8,157 nucleotides of DNA from Lachnospiraceae bacterium (GTDB taxonomy: Bacteria; Bacillota; Clostridia; Lachnospirales; Lachnospiraceae), in NCBI GenBank assembly GCA_017615375.1, contig JAGAAH010000068.1, positions 1 to 8,157 on the forward strand. Reading direction: 5' to 3'. How positions within the stretch are numbered: the stretch's first letter is position 1; each line of letters starts with the position of its first letter. The position numbers and the translations under genes were made by a program. Positions 1-6,483 of the stretch are shown here, piece after piece. The notes below the pieces were generated by a model. That model made no database searches. It worked only from the letters and a program-made list of their open reading frames with translations, and was not told the origin of the DNA.

Positions 1-302
1 GTCTCTACCTTGGCTGTCGGGCGTATAAGCTGTGCAAGTCCTGCAATAAGTGTTGTATTACAGATTATAGATCCGATGGAATTACCTGCGGTAATCTCAA
101 CAGAGCCCTGTAATGCTGCGGTTGTTGATACAAGCACTTCCGGCAATGTCGTTCCAAGCGATACGATTGTCGCACCGACTACAATCTGCGGAATTCCAAG
201 CTTACGAGCTATCGCAACTCCCGCATCAACGAGCTTGTCTCCACCTACGCAGATAAGCACAAGACCAAGGATGAATAATCCTACTACTTTAACCATTTCC
301 AT
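1..302 (-). CDS. CaCA-family calcium/sodium antiporter (YrbG-like), N-terminal part
   Basis: Only the first 100 codons are in the window; the gene continues past the left edge. It is predicted to be an integral membrane exchanger that expels Ca2+ (or a similar divalent cation) in exchange for Na+ or H+. The visible part covers the first three hydrophobic segments (about residues 4-21, 38-62 and 72-92) and contains a complete alpha-1 repeat. That repeat reads GATIVSLGTTLPE at residues 43-55, followed by TAGNSIGS at 71-78. E55 and N74 match the ion-coordinating Glu and Asn of the family (known from NCX_Mj). The usual 'GSN' after GN is 'GSI' here. The start ATG overlaps the stop of the upstream GDT1-family gene by one base (TAATG), and a GGAGGA ribosome site lies 9 bases upstream (312-317), which supports this start over the in-frame ATG two codons later. 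The two genes are therefore probably translationally coupled and share a promoter. The ion specificity cannot be read from the sequence. Confidence 0.88.
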   Translation of the reverse strand, partial: MEMVKVVGLFILGLVLICVGGDKLVDAGVAIARKLGIPQIVVGATIVSLGTTLPEVLVSTTAALQGSVEITAGNSIGSIICNTTLIAGLAQLIRPTAKVE

Positions 303-997
303 TATTTACGTTCCTCCGCCGCTTTATTTGCTTTTTTATGCTGTGTTATATATATAATTGCACTTAATACGATGAATACAACAATTATCACTATTATTAT
401 AGGGATAAGATATTTGCCTTCAAATAATAATTCAAATCCCGTTTTTAAAGTAAGAACGCCAAATACTGCAAAGATAACATACGCCAATATATTAAGGAAG
501 CCTGTAGGCATCTTATTCTTAACAAGTAATCCTACCGCCATACCTATCATATCTGCGGCGAATAATCCGATTGAGCATGCAATCCATACGATAAGCGCTT
601 TTCCCATACCTTCGTTTGCACCAAAGGTTATTGCCGTAAGCTGTGTCTTGTCGCCAAGCTCTGCCACAAAGAATGTACAGAATACTGCAATTGCAGCGAT
701 TTTAAACTTGCCTTTTCCTTCGGCTTCTTCTTCATCGTCGTCTGATTTTAATGACGTAAGTGCGAAGAAGAGAAATGCTGCACCGGCAATAAGCTTAATT
801 ATCCAATCCGGAACAAACTGGCTTACCAAGCCGCCCGCAAGAACCGCAAGTCCGTTAAGAACAAGGACTGCTGCCGCAGTACCGAGGACAATATCGCGTA
901 CCTTATAGCGCGACGTCATCGCAACCAGCATAAGCTGTGTCTTATCGCCCATCTCCGCAATAAATTCCGTAAGCATTATCTTCAAAAATAATAACAT
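302..997 (-). CDS. TMEM165/GDT1-family (UPF0016) cation/H+ transporter
   Basis: A 231-residue membrane protein of the family that exports Mn2+ and/or Ca2+ in exchange for protons. Both family signatures E-x-G-D-K-T are present: E15-M-G-D18-K-T20 and E113-L-G-D116-K-T118. Each sits in a hydrophobic helix, as expected for the inverted two-fold repeat. Hydrophobic segments lie at about 4-25, 36-58, 65-84, 98-117, 132-157, 166-186 and 197-217. The two halves are linked by a very acidic loop (about 84-94, DDDEEEAE). The seventh hydrophobic segment, followed by a basic tail (HKKANKAAEERK), is an addition to the core six-helix arrangement of the family. An AGAGG ribosome site lies 6 bases before the ATG; an internal Met at residue 8 is possible but would trim the first helix. 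It is the first gene of an operon with the CaCA antiporter, so the pair looks like a divalent-cation export unit. No manganese riboswitch is visible in the short leader. The family call is firm; the metal is unknown. Confidence 0.95.
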   Translation of the reverse strand: MLLFLKIMLTEFIAEMGDKTQLMLVAMTSRYKVRDIVLGTAAAVLVLNGLAVLAGGLVSQFVPDWIIKLIAGAAFLFFALTSLKSDDDEEEAEGKGKFKIAAIAVFCTFFVAELGDKTQLTAITFGANEGMGKALIVWIACSIGLFAADMIGMAVGLLVKNKMPTGFLNILAYVIFAVFGVLTLKTGFELLFEGKYLIPIIIVIIVVFIVLSAIIYITQHKKANKAAEERK

Positions 998-1017
998 AGC
1001 ATACCTCTTTATAATTA

Positions 1018-1047
1018 TGATTCAAACTATAATATTAAGGTGAATCA
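1018..1047. promoter_or_regulatory. Inverted repeat around the transporter -10 box (candidate operator)
   Basis: The arms TGATTCA (1018-1024) and TGAATCA (1041-1047) are exact reverse complements separated by 16 bases. The -10 box and the predicted transcription start of the transporter operon lie between them. That geometry suits a dimeric repressor. No regulator is encoded nearby and the motif is not one I recognise as a MntR, Fur or DtxR box. Confidence 0.4.
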
Positions 1048-1060
1048 GGGTAAAAGTCAA
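1032..1060 (-). promoter_or_regulatory. Sigma-A-type promoter of the cation transporter operon
   Basis: Read on the minus strand: -35 TTGACT (1060-1055), a 17-base spacer and -10 TAATAT (1037-1032). Transcription would start near 1025, giving a leader of under 30 bases before the GDT1-family ATG. Both boxes match five of six consensus positions and the spacing is ideal. Confidence 0.75.
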
Positions 1061-1095
1061 GCGAATTTACAGTATATCCACACGCTTCTACATAA

Positions 1096-1131
1096 TTTGT
1101 TTACAAAATACCGCCCTTTGTTTACAAAATA
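1096..1131. repeat. Two exact 15-bp direct repeats at 21-bp spacing
   Basis: The sequence TTTGTTTACAAAATA occurs at 1096-1110 and again, without mismatch, at 1117-1131. Start-to-start spacing is 21 bp, two turns of B-DNA, so both copies face the same side of the helix. Each core is itself an inverted repeat, TTTGT-TT-ACAAA. They lie between two divergent transcription units, upstream of the -35 of the transporter promoter and about 105 bp before the first peptidase start codon. They look like paired binding sites for a regulator; its identity cannot be told. Confidence 0.55.
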
Positions 1132-1165
1132 TTAACCACTCGTTACTTTTAAATAAACTTCTGTT

Positions 1166-1185
1166 CATATAAGATATTTTATATG
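1166..1185. promoter_or_regulatory. AT-rich inverted repeat upstream of the first peptidase gene
   Basis: The arms CATATAA (1166-1172) and TTATATG (1179-1185) are exact reverse complements around a 6-base centre. The element ends 52 bases before the start codon at 1238. It shares the 9-mer TATAAGATA with the palindrome upstream of the lipoprotein gene at 4797-6425. No convincing -35/-10 pair for the peptidase operon could be recognised in 1061-1237, so its promoter is unassigned. In such AT-rich DNA the repeat could be chance. Confidence 0.3.
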
Positions 1186-1237
1186 GATGCAATAAGTATT
1201 TCTTAATGCTTTAAAACTAAAAAGTGGGGTTTATAAA

Positions 1238-3013
1238 ATGAAGGTGACAAAAAAAACAGCTCTTTTACTCGTTATTGCACTTCTTACGTGCTTCTTAAGT
1301 TCCGCGTGCGGAATATCGGGCAAAGCTTCTACCGAGCCGCAACCGCGCTGTCACTATGGCAGCCAAGTAGACTTCATTCCTAATGAAGAAGTCGAAAGAG
1401 TTAAATTATCCGAACTCGAATATGTTCGTCCGGATGAACAGGAAGTACGTTTCGTAACATCAGGTCTTTACTCTCTTAATGTAAAGGTCTCTACTTACCA
1501 AACCGCCGAAGATTTCATTAAAGATTACTACGATATTCTCACGCGTCAGCGTAAAATCGAAGCAATGTACTGGCTTGCATATCTTCGCCACGACATCGAT
1601 CAAACCGATACTTTCTATCAGACAGAAGTCGAATACTGCTATTCGGCCTATAATGAGATTCAAGGTAACAGTTATGAGCTTATGCATTCTCTTGCAAATT
1701 CTCCTTTGCGTGACGATCTCGAGATGCTTCTGTTCGGTAGAAACTTTTTCAAGTCTTACGATTCTAACTATTACGATTACACTGAAGAAGAAGCGGAGCT
1801 TTGGAATCAAGAATACTCTCTTTGTCAAGCTTTCTTGACCGCTACCTATGAGCAATATGCAACCTACAATGGCGAGACCAAATTATTAAATGAATGGCTC
1901 ACATCCGATTCCCAAGATGTAAGAATCGGAGCCACGGCGGCTTACATAGAAGAATACCATGATAACCTCGGGCAAATCTATATCGACCTCGTCAATAAAA
2001 GAAATAAAATTGCACAACTTAACGGTTACGATAACTATGCCGAATATTCTTATTTCATCGACGAAGATTACACATTCGACAAAACAAAAAAATTTCTTTC
2101 AGCTGTTAAAACTTACGCGGCTCCACTCGTTAACAAGTTAGATAAAAAATATCCGGGACTTTTTGTTGACGCTTATCTTGAGAAGTATCCTTATCCAAAG
2201 GATACCGAACCTTATGAAGCGCTTTCTTCTGCTTGCAAGAAAATGGGCGGTCTTATCTGGGAAGCATGTCAGTTCTTAACCGAAAGCGACTGGTGCGATT
2301 ATTCTTTCTCGCCTACCAAGCGAGCAATAGGCTATAGCAGTTATCTTCCTTACTATGAGCTTCCGATTGTTTTCATAAATCCGGCCAAATATGATATTAT
2401 CAACACTTTATTCCATGAATTCGGACATAATGTCGACCATTATTATCATTACGGCTGCGACAAAGTTGATTCCACTGTTGGCGAGATGTACTCCCAGTCA
2501 ATGGAATATCTTGCTTTAAAATATACGGATGCCTTCCCTGAAGATATTCAAAAAGAATCCATACGTGTTAAGATGGCTAGATACCTTATTAAAAACGTTC
2601 TTGAGGAATGCCTTATTGCAGACTTTGAGGAACAAGTCTATTCACTTAAAGAATCAGAGCTCACTTTGGAAAAGCTCGATGAAATCTGGTTACAATGCTG
2701 GAATGATTACGGATTACTGTATATCTATCCTGAAGAAACCGTATCAAAAAGATGGATATATGTACATCATCTCTATTCTCATCCTTGCTATTGCCTTAAC
2801 TATGCAACAACAGTTGTAGGCGCATTACAGATCTGCGAACTTGAAGAAGAAAAGAAGGGCGAAGGAGTTAAGGTATACGAAGAAACGATTAAGACTACCG
2901 CCGGTATGTCTTTTGCAGAAGTATTCGAAAACTCTCCGCTTGATAATCCGCTTGAAGAAAATACCGTAAAAAAGATCTCTGAATTCTTAAAGAAAATGCT
3001 GGAATTGGAATAA
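1238..3013 (+). CDS. Exported lipoprotein metallopeptidase, M3 (oligoendopeptidase F-like) family, copy 1
   Basis: A 591-residue protein close to the full length of oligoendopeptidase F-type enzymes. These are zinc peptidases that cut short peptides inside an enclosed cavity. It begins with a type II signal peptide: basic MKVTKK, hydrophobic 8-20, then S-S-A-C with lipidation expected at C24. A GTGGGG ribosome-site variant lies about 8 bases before the ATG. The active-site motif is H393-E-F-G-H397, with E416 in 'GEMYSQSME' as the likely third zinc ligand. The C-terminal motif H510-H511-L-Y...P516-C-Y518...N-Y522-A-T matches the 'HF...PFYVYxYAT' block of PepF, which supplies transition-state His and Tyr residues. 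All catalytic elements appear intact, so activity is likely. The position seven after the first zinc His is D400, where M3 enzymes usually have His. Unlike its neighbours it has almost no acidic tether after the lipid Cys. Thirty bases downstream its paralogue begins, probably in the same operon. The substrate is unknown; surface peptide trimming is inferred. Confidence 0.87.
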   Translation: MKVTKKTALLLVIALLTCFLSSACGISGKASTEPQPRCHYGSQVDFIPNEEVERVKLSELEYVRPDEQEVRFVTSGLYSLNVKVSTYQTAEDFIKDYYDILTRQRKIEAMYWLAYLRHDIDQTDTFYQTEVEYCYSAYNEIQGNSYELMHSLANSPLRDDLEMLLFGRNFFKSYDSNYYDYTEEEAELWNQEYSLCQAFLTATYEQYATYNGETKLLNEWLTSDSQDVRIGATAAYIEEYHDNLGQIYIDLVNKRNKIAQLNGYDNYAEYSYFIDEDYTFDKTKKFLSAVKTYAAPLVNKLDKKYPGLFVDAYLEKYPYPKDTEPYEALSSACKKMGGLIWEACQFLTESDWCDYSFSPTKRAIGYSSYLPYYELPIVFINPAKYDIINTLFHEFGHNVDHYYHYGCDKVDSTVGEMYSQSMEYLALKYTDAFPEDIQKESIRVKMARYLIKNVLEECLIADFEEQVYSLKESELTLEKLDEIWLQCWNDYGLLYIYPEETVSKRWIYVHHLYSHPCYCLNYATTVVGALQICELEEEKKGEGVKVYEETIKTTAGMSFAEVFENSPLDNPLEENTVKKISEFLKKMLELE

Positions 3014-3025
3014 TATATATTTCCC

Positions 3026-3032
3026 AAGGAGG
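3026..3032 (+). promoter_or_regulatory. Strong ribosome binding site of peptidase copy 2
   Basis: AAGGAGG, the full anti-16S complement, lies 10 bases before the ATG at 3043. It fixes the start and contrasts with the weak GTGGGG site of the upstream paralogue, so copy 2 may be translated more strongly from a shared mRNA. Confidence 0.8.
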
Positions 3033-3042
3033 AACGTATAAC

Positions 3043-4752
3043 ATGAAACGACTTAAAGTTATATCCTTAATGCTTGTAATCATCCTGGTGTTCTTAACGG
3101 CTTGTGGAAATAATCAAGCTAACAACAGCTCTACTCCTGTAGTTGCGGATAATAACACCGATGAAAATAATGACAACCAAAATAACGAAACTTCCGATGA
3201 TGAGGATACCGAAGGAGATTGGGATTTCTTAAGTGAACCTCTCGCTCCAAGATATAGATATGGCGGAACTTGGGATTTTCTTCCTCAGGAACCCGTAGAT
3301 ATTCCGACACTTTCAGAGATGAAGTATGTTGCTCCCGATGAAGAAGCCATTCTTGCTTCATTCGATGCTTTTCTTAATAAGATTCCGGAGTATACGGATA
3401 TACTTTCACTTATGAAAGACTATAACGAAATGGTAGCCATCCCATACGATAACTTTAAAACGATGTACTGCCTTGCTTATCTTAGATACTCTTATGATAT
3501 GAAAGATGCCTTCTATTCTAAGGAATACAAATCGCTGGCAGAAGAATCGTTTAATATAAACGATAAATTAAACATTCTCATGGCTGCTCTTGCCGAATCG
3601 CCGTTTAGAGACGAATTGGAAGAAAAGTACTTTGATGGTTCTTTTAAGTATTACGAAGGATACACCGGTGCAAGTGAAAAATATCTTGACCTTTTAAATC
3701 AAGAACAGAAGCTTACCAATGAGTATTTCGCTCTTACTACCGAACACGGCTATTCGGATTATGACGGAATCGCGGATATTTTTCTTAAGCTTATAAAAGT
3801 TCGACATGAAATCGCTGTAGCATGCGGATATGACAATTACCTCGAATACGCTTACGTTGAATCCTACGGGAAGGATTATAATGTTGAGCAAGCAAGAGAT
3901 TTCTTAAAGTACATAAAAGATTATATCTATCCTATAAGAGGCATTCTTGTCGGAGAAAATGTTCCCGACTTCTCAGATAAAGATCTCATCGCAATGCTCG
4001 GAGAATCTGCAAAAGAAATGGGCGGACTTATATGGGATTCATATCGCTATTTAAGAAAATACGAGTTATACCAATTCGGAAACAATTCCAATAGCATGGA
4101 TGCCTCCTATGAAATGTATCTTACCGACTATGAGGTTCCTGTTATCTTTTTAGGATATAAGCGCTTCAAAAGCTTAAGCCACGAATTCGGTCACTTTACC
4201 GATGAATTGTATAATTACGGCGCTTTTGCAGATTATGATACATCAGAAGTAAGTTCTCAGACAATGGCATTTCTTACTGTATGCTATTCACCGAGCATTA
4301 CGGAAGACGCCAAAGCCAGATATCAAAAAGGTATGATTGCAGAAGCAATTAATGATATCATCTACTATGCCGCCGACACCACCTTCGAGATGAACATATA
4401 TACCGCCGATCCGGAAAATCTTACGGTAAGCGACATAGAAGACATTTATTATAAAGCACATATATCATACGGACTCGGCGCGATTAAGAAAGACTGGGTT
4501 TATAGAAATCACTTTATAGATTATGCTCTCTACATGATTAACTACGCAACTTCCGCAATGGCGGCAGTTCAAATAATGCGAACGGAATGCGAAAATAAAG
4601 GTGCCGGAGTAGACGGATTTATACACTTTATAAACCGTAAACAAGGAATCGGATTTACAACCATTCTTAAAGAAGCCGGTCTTGCAAATCCGTTTGAAGA
4701 AGAGACTTTCGTTAAAACCGCAGAATTCCTGCAGGATTTCTTCAAAAAATAA
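3043..4752 (+). CDS. Exported lipoprotein metallopeptidase, M3 (oligoendopeptidase F-like) family, copy 2
   Basis: A 569-residue paralogue of the upstream gene. It has a type II signal peptide with L18-T-A-C21, then a flexible Asn/Asp/Glu-rich tether to about residue 60 that copy 1 lacks, including two WDFL motifs at 60-63 and 77-80. Homology to copy 1 starts at 'RYRYGGTWDFLP' and 'LSEMKYVAPDE' (90-100; LSELEYVRPDE in copy 1) and continues through 'MYCLAYLR' (141-148) to the C-terminal 'AGLANPFEEETF' block. The zinc motif is H380-E-F-G-H384 with E402 in 'SEVSSQ' as the likely third ligand. The C-terminal His/Tyr block is H490-F...Y497...N-Y501-A-T. As in copy 1, Asp (D387) replaces the usual His seven after the first zinc ligand. 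The strand before HEFGH is three residues shorter than in copy 1 (P-to-H 19 versus 22 residues) and loses its Asn-Pro. This may alter substrate binding. It lies 29 bases after copy 1 and ends just before a hairpin terminator, so the two probably form one operon. Confidence 0.87.
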   Translation: MKRLKVISLMLVIILVFLTACGNNQANNSSTPVVADNNTDENNDNQNNETSDDEDTEGDWDFLSEPLAPRYRYGGTWDFLPQEPVDIPTLSEMKYVAPDEEAILASFDAFLNKIPEYTDILSLMKDYNEMVAIPYDNFKTMYCLAYLRYSYDMKDAFYSKEYKSLAEESFNINDKLNILMAALAESPFRDELEEKYFDGSFKYYEGYTGASEKYLDLLNQEQKLTNEYFALTTEHGYSDYDGIADIFLKLIKVRHEIAVACGYDNYLEYAYVESYGKDYNVEQARDFLKYIKDYIYPIRGILVGENVPDFSDKDLIAMLGESAKEMGGLIWDSYRYLRKYELYQFGNNSNSMDASYEMYLTDYEVPVIFLGYKRFKSLSHEFGHFTDELYNYGAFADYDTSEVSSQTMAFLTVCYSPSITEDAKARYQKGMIAEAINDIIYYAADTTFEMNIYTADPENLTVSDIEDIYYKAHISYGLGAIKKDWVYRNHFIDYALYMINYATSAMAAVQIMRTECENKGAGVDGFIHFINRKQGIGFTTILKEAGLANPFEEETFVKTAEFLQDFFKK

Positions 4753-4790
4753 TATAATACCCCGACTCGATTGAGTCGGGGTTTATTATA
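4753..4790. terminator. Bidirectional intrinsic terminator between convergent genes
   Basis: A perfect 9-bp GC-rich stem, CCCCGACTC (4760-4768) with GAGTCGGGG (4773-4781), closes a GATT tetraloop. It is followed on the plus strand by TTTATTATAT. Outer AT arms TATAATA (4753-4759) and TATTATA (4784-4790) can extend the stem, past a 2-base bulge. The minus-strand read-out is also T-rich (TATTATATTATTTTTT). It sits 8 bases after the stop of peptidase copy 2 and 16 bases after the stop of the opposing lipoprotein gene, so it can end both transcripts. Confidence 0.92.
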
Positions 4791-4796
4791 TCCTTA

Positions 4797-6425
4797 TTAA
4801 CCTGCAAAAATTACATCTTCAAAGATTTCCTCAATATCGATTCCATCGATAAGGTACGGCCACTCTTTCGTCGTAAGGTTAAATCTTACGATTCTGCCGT
4901 CGGCAAGCTTTGCATCTACAAAGGTCTCTCCATCGGTTCTATATGCATATACGTGATCTCCTGCCTTAAGGTCGTAGTCACCGGTTTCATTACCTTGTTC
5001 ATCCACTACTTTAATCTTCATTTCTTTCTTAGCAGTATAATCAAGACGTGAATCGAATAAGTAAACTTCATCGTCTGTAACAGGAAGTCCGTCTTCGCCT
5101 ACCTTATACTTCTTCGAAATATGGCTTGTTCCGAAGACATCGGTTCTATGTTCAAGTCTCATATCATTAGGATTAAGGATGATTCCCTGTATCCACTTAT
5201 ATCCGTCGCTTACATCGTATACATATGAAGGATCCGAGATTCCCAGATCTACCTCTGCGCGCTTACCTATACCATCTTTCTTAATCTCAAAAACATTTAA
5301 GGTTGCGTAATCGTTCATTCCAATGCACTCAAGATATGCGTATACCTTACCGGATGGCGCTTTTATAAGGAAGGTGCTTATCTGGAATGCATATAATTCC
5401 TCGTCCTTTACGTCGGTCGGCTGTCCGTTTATGACAAAGGTTATTGTATCTACGTTATCATAAATCGTTGGGAAAAACGTGCTTATACGCACCGTATCAA
5501 GCTCGCCGTCCCCGTCTATATCCATCGTGTACTCCTCGTACGGTGATAACTGAATCGCATAGCTTGCAGGAACATCGGTGAAATACTTCTCGTCTAAGAT
5601 ATCCTTATTCTCTTCATAAGAAAGCTTAACCGTTACCTGGCCTACTGCATAAGCCGCAATATCGTATGGATTATAGATTACCGTAATTCCGTCATAATCA
5701 ATTGTGAAAAGCTGCGGATATTCGTTGTTCTTATACTCGGTAAATGAAAGGTCGTTTAAGAACATATCGATTGAATCTGCGTACTTTTCCTTAATGGCTT
5801 CGCCGATTCTCTCGTATGCCTTATCAATATCGGTTACAACATCCTTAAAATCAATGAGTTTACCGGTCTTGGTATCATAGTTATCTGGATATGTCGCATA
5901 ATATCCGTGCGCACCGCCCGTAAATGATTCGTACTGCTGCGCAATCGAAAGAACCGTCTCATCCGCACGGCGGACGTTGTAGTCTTCCTTTATGTTATAT
6001 ACCATCGAATAGTCCGTATTATCCGGGTCAAAGTCGTTAAGTGCCGCTTCCTTGGCATCCGCGAATATAGTCTTAACATTGGCGATAACGCCGTCCGCAA
6101 GATTATTCAATGTTTCGTTTAAAAGCGGGTATTTCTCGGCATCTTCAGGCATAAGGTGAAGCACCTCGTATTCCATATATGCGATATAACCGCTATAGGT
6201 TTCGGTGTACTTGTACTCGCCGTCGTTACCTTTTTCCTTATAGAGCTTAAGGATTGAAAGTTCGTTTTGAACCTCGTTATCATCGCCCTCATCATCCGTA
6301 TTGTCTTCGGTCTTATTCTCCGTATTCGTTCCGGAATTAGAAGGTGTATCAACCTTACCGCATGCGGTAAAAATTGACAACATCATAATGAGCGCAAGAA
6401 ATAATGCCAATAGTCTTCTTTTCAT
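4797..6425 (-). CDS. Lipoprotein with DUF3298-like (RsiV/PdaC-type) domain, calcium loop and C-terminal SH3-like module
   Basis: A 542-residue surface lipoprotein with signal peptide and T20-A-C22 lipobox, then an acidic disordered tether (about 24-54). Residues 70-285 resemble DUF4163/DUF3298 proteins: 'TGGAHGYY' (169-176), 'NYDTKTGKLIDFKDVV' (182-197) and 'YNPYDIAAYAVG' (251-262). In this group the RsiV domain binds lysozyme, and PdaC carries the domain before a peptidoglycan deacetylase. No deacetylase, membrane anchor or sigma-binding segment is present here, so a binding or sensing role is inferred. Next comes an EF-hand-type loop D302-I-D304-G-D306-G-E-L-D310, likely binding Ca2+, leading a beta-rich middle region (about 300-410). 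The last 75 residues, with 'YRTDG' (495-499) and 'LADGRIVRF' (507-515), look like a small SH3-like beta module seen at the ends of clostridial lipoproteins. The start is supported by AGGGAGAG 7 bases upstream. It has its own promoter and converges on the peptidase operon. It is homologous in its N-terminal half to the lipoprotein at 6589-8157. Exact function is not known. Confidence 0.82.
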   Translation of the reverse strand: MKRRLLALFLALIMMLSIFTACGKVDTPSNSGTNTENKTEDNTDDEGDDNEVQNELSILKLYKEKGNDGEYKYTETYSGYIAYMEYEVLHLMPEDAEKYPLLNETLNNLADGVIANVKTIFADAKEAALNDFDPDNTDYSMVYNIKEDYNVRRADETVLSIAQQYESFTGGAHGYYATYPDNYDTKTGKLIDFKDVVTDIDKAYERIGEAIKEKYADSIDMFLNDLSFTEYKNNEYPQLFTIDYDGITVIYNPYDIAAYAVGQVTVKLSYEENKDILDEKYFTDVPASYAIQLSPYEEYTMDIDGDGELDTVRISTFFPTIYDNVDTITFVINGQPTDVKDEELYAFQISTFLIKAPSGKVYAYLECIGMNDYATLNVFEIKKDGIGKRAEVDLGISDPSYVYDVSDGYKWIQGIILNPNDMRLEHRTDVFGTSHISKKYKVGEDGLPVTDDEVYLFDSRLDYTAKKEMKIKVVDEQGNETGDYDLKAGDHVYAYRTDGETFVDAKLADGRIVRFNLTTKEWPYLIDGIDIEEIFEDVIFAG

Positions 6426-6448
6426 AATTCATCTCTCCCTTAAATATG

Positions 6449-6464
6449 CTATCTTATAAGATAG
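6449..6464. promoter_or_regulatory. Perfect 16-bp palindrome, candidate operator
   Basis: CTATCTTATAAGATAG is its own reverse complement over all 16 bases. It lies just downstream of the predicted transcription start of the minus-strand lipoprotein gene (about +13 to +28) and upstream of its ribosome site. A repressor bound there would block elongation. As RNA it could form only a weak 6-bp AU-rich hairpin, so a DNA-binding site is the better reading. Confidence 0.55.
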
Positions 6465-6483
6465 TTAATTTTTTATCCATTTG

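Noticed and set aside
10..908. Long plus-strand open frames (10-357 and 372-908) opposite the transporter genes.
   Set aside because: They lack ribosome sites and family features, while the minus-strand frames encode clear membrane proteins with E-x-G-D-K-T and alpha-repeat motifs. They are antisense shadows.
1100..1173. TTTACA or TTACTT as -35 boxes with TACTTT or TATAAG as -10 for the peptidase operon.
   Set aside because: Either the -10 match is poor or the spacer is 19 bases or more. No pair was good enough to list.
998..1237. A yybP-ykoY manganese riboswitch, often found before GDT1-type genes.
   Set aside because: The good promoter at 1032-1060 leaves a leader under 30 bases, and no riboswitch-like conserved hairpins were recognised in the 240-bp gap.
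6374..6379. Plus-strand TTGACA inside the lipoprotein gene as a possible antisense promoter.
   Set aside because: No -10-like hexamer occurs at 16-18 bases; position 6397-6402 reads AGAAAT.
4797..6425. Reading this gene as an RsiV-type anti-sigma factor.
   Set aside because: The protein is a lipoprotein with no cytoplasmic sigma-binding segment or transmembrane helix, and no sigma factor gene lies beside it. Only the outer domain resembles RsiV.
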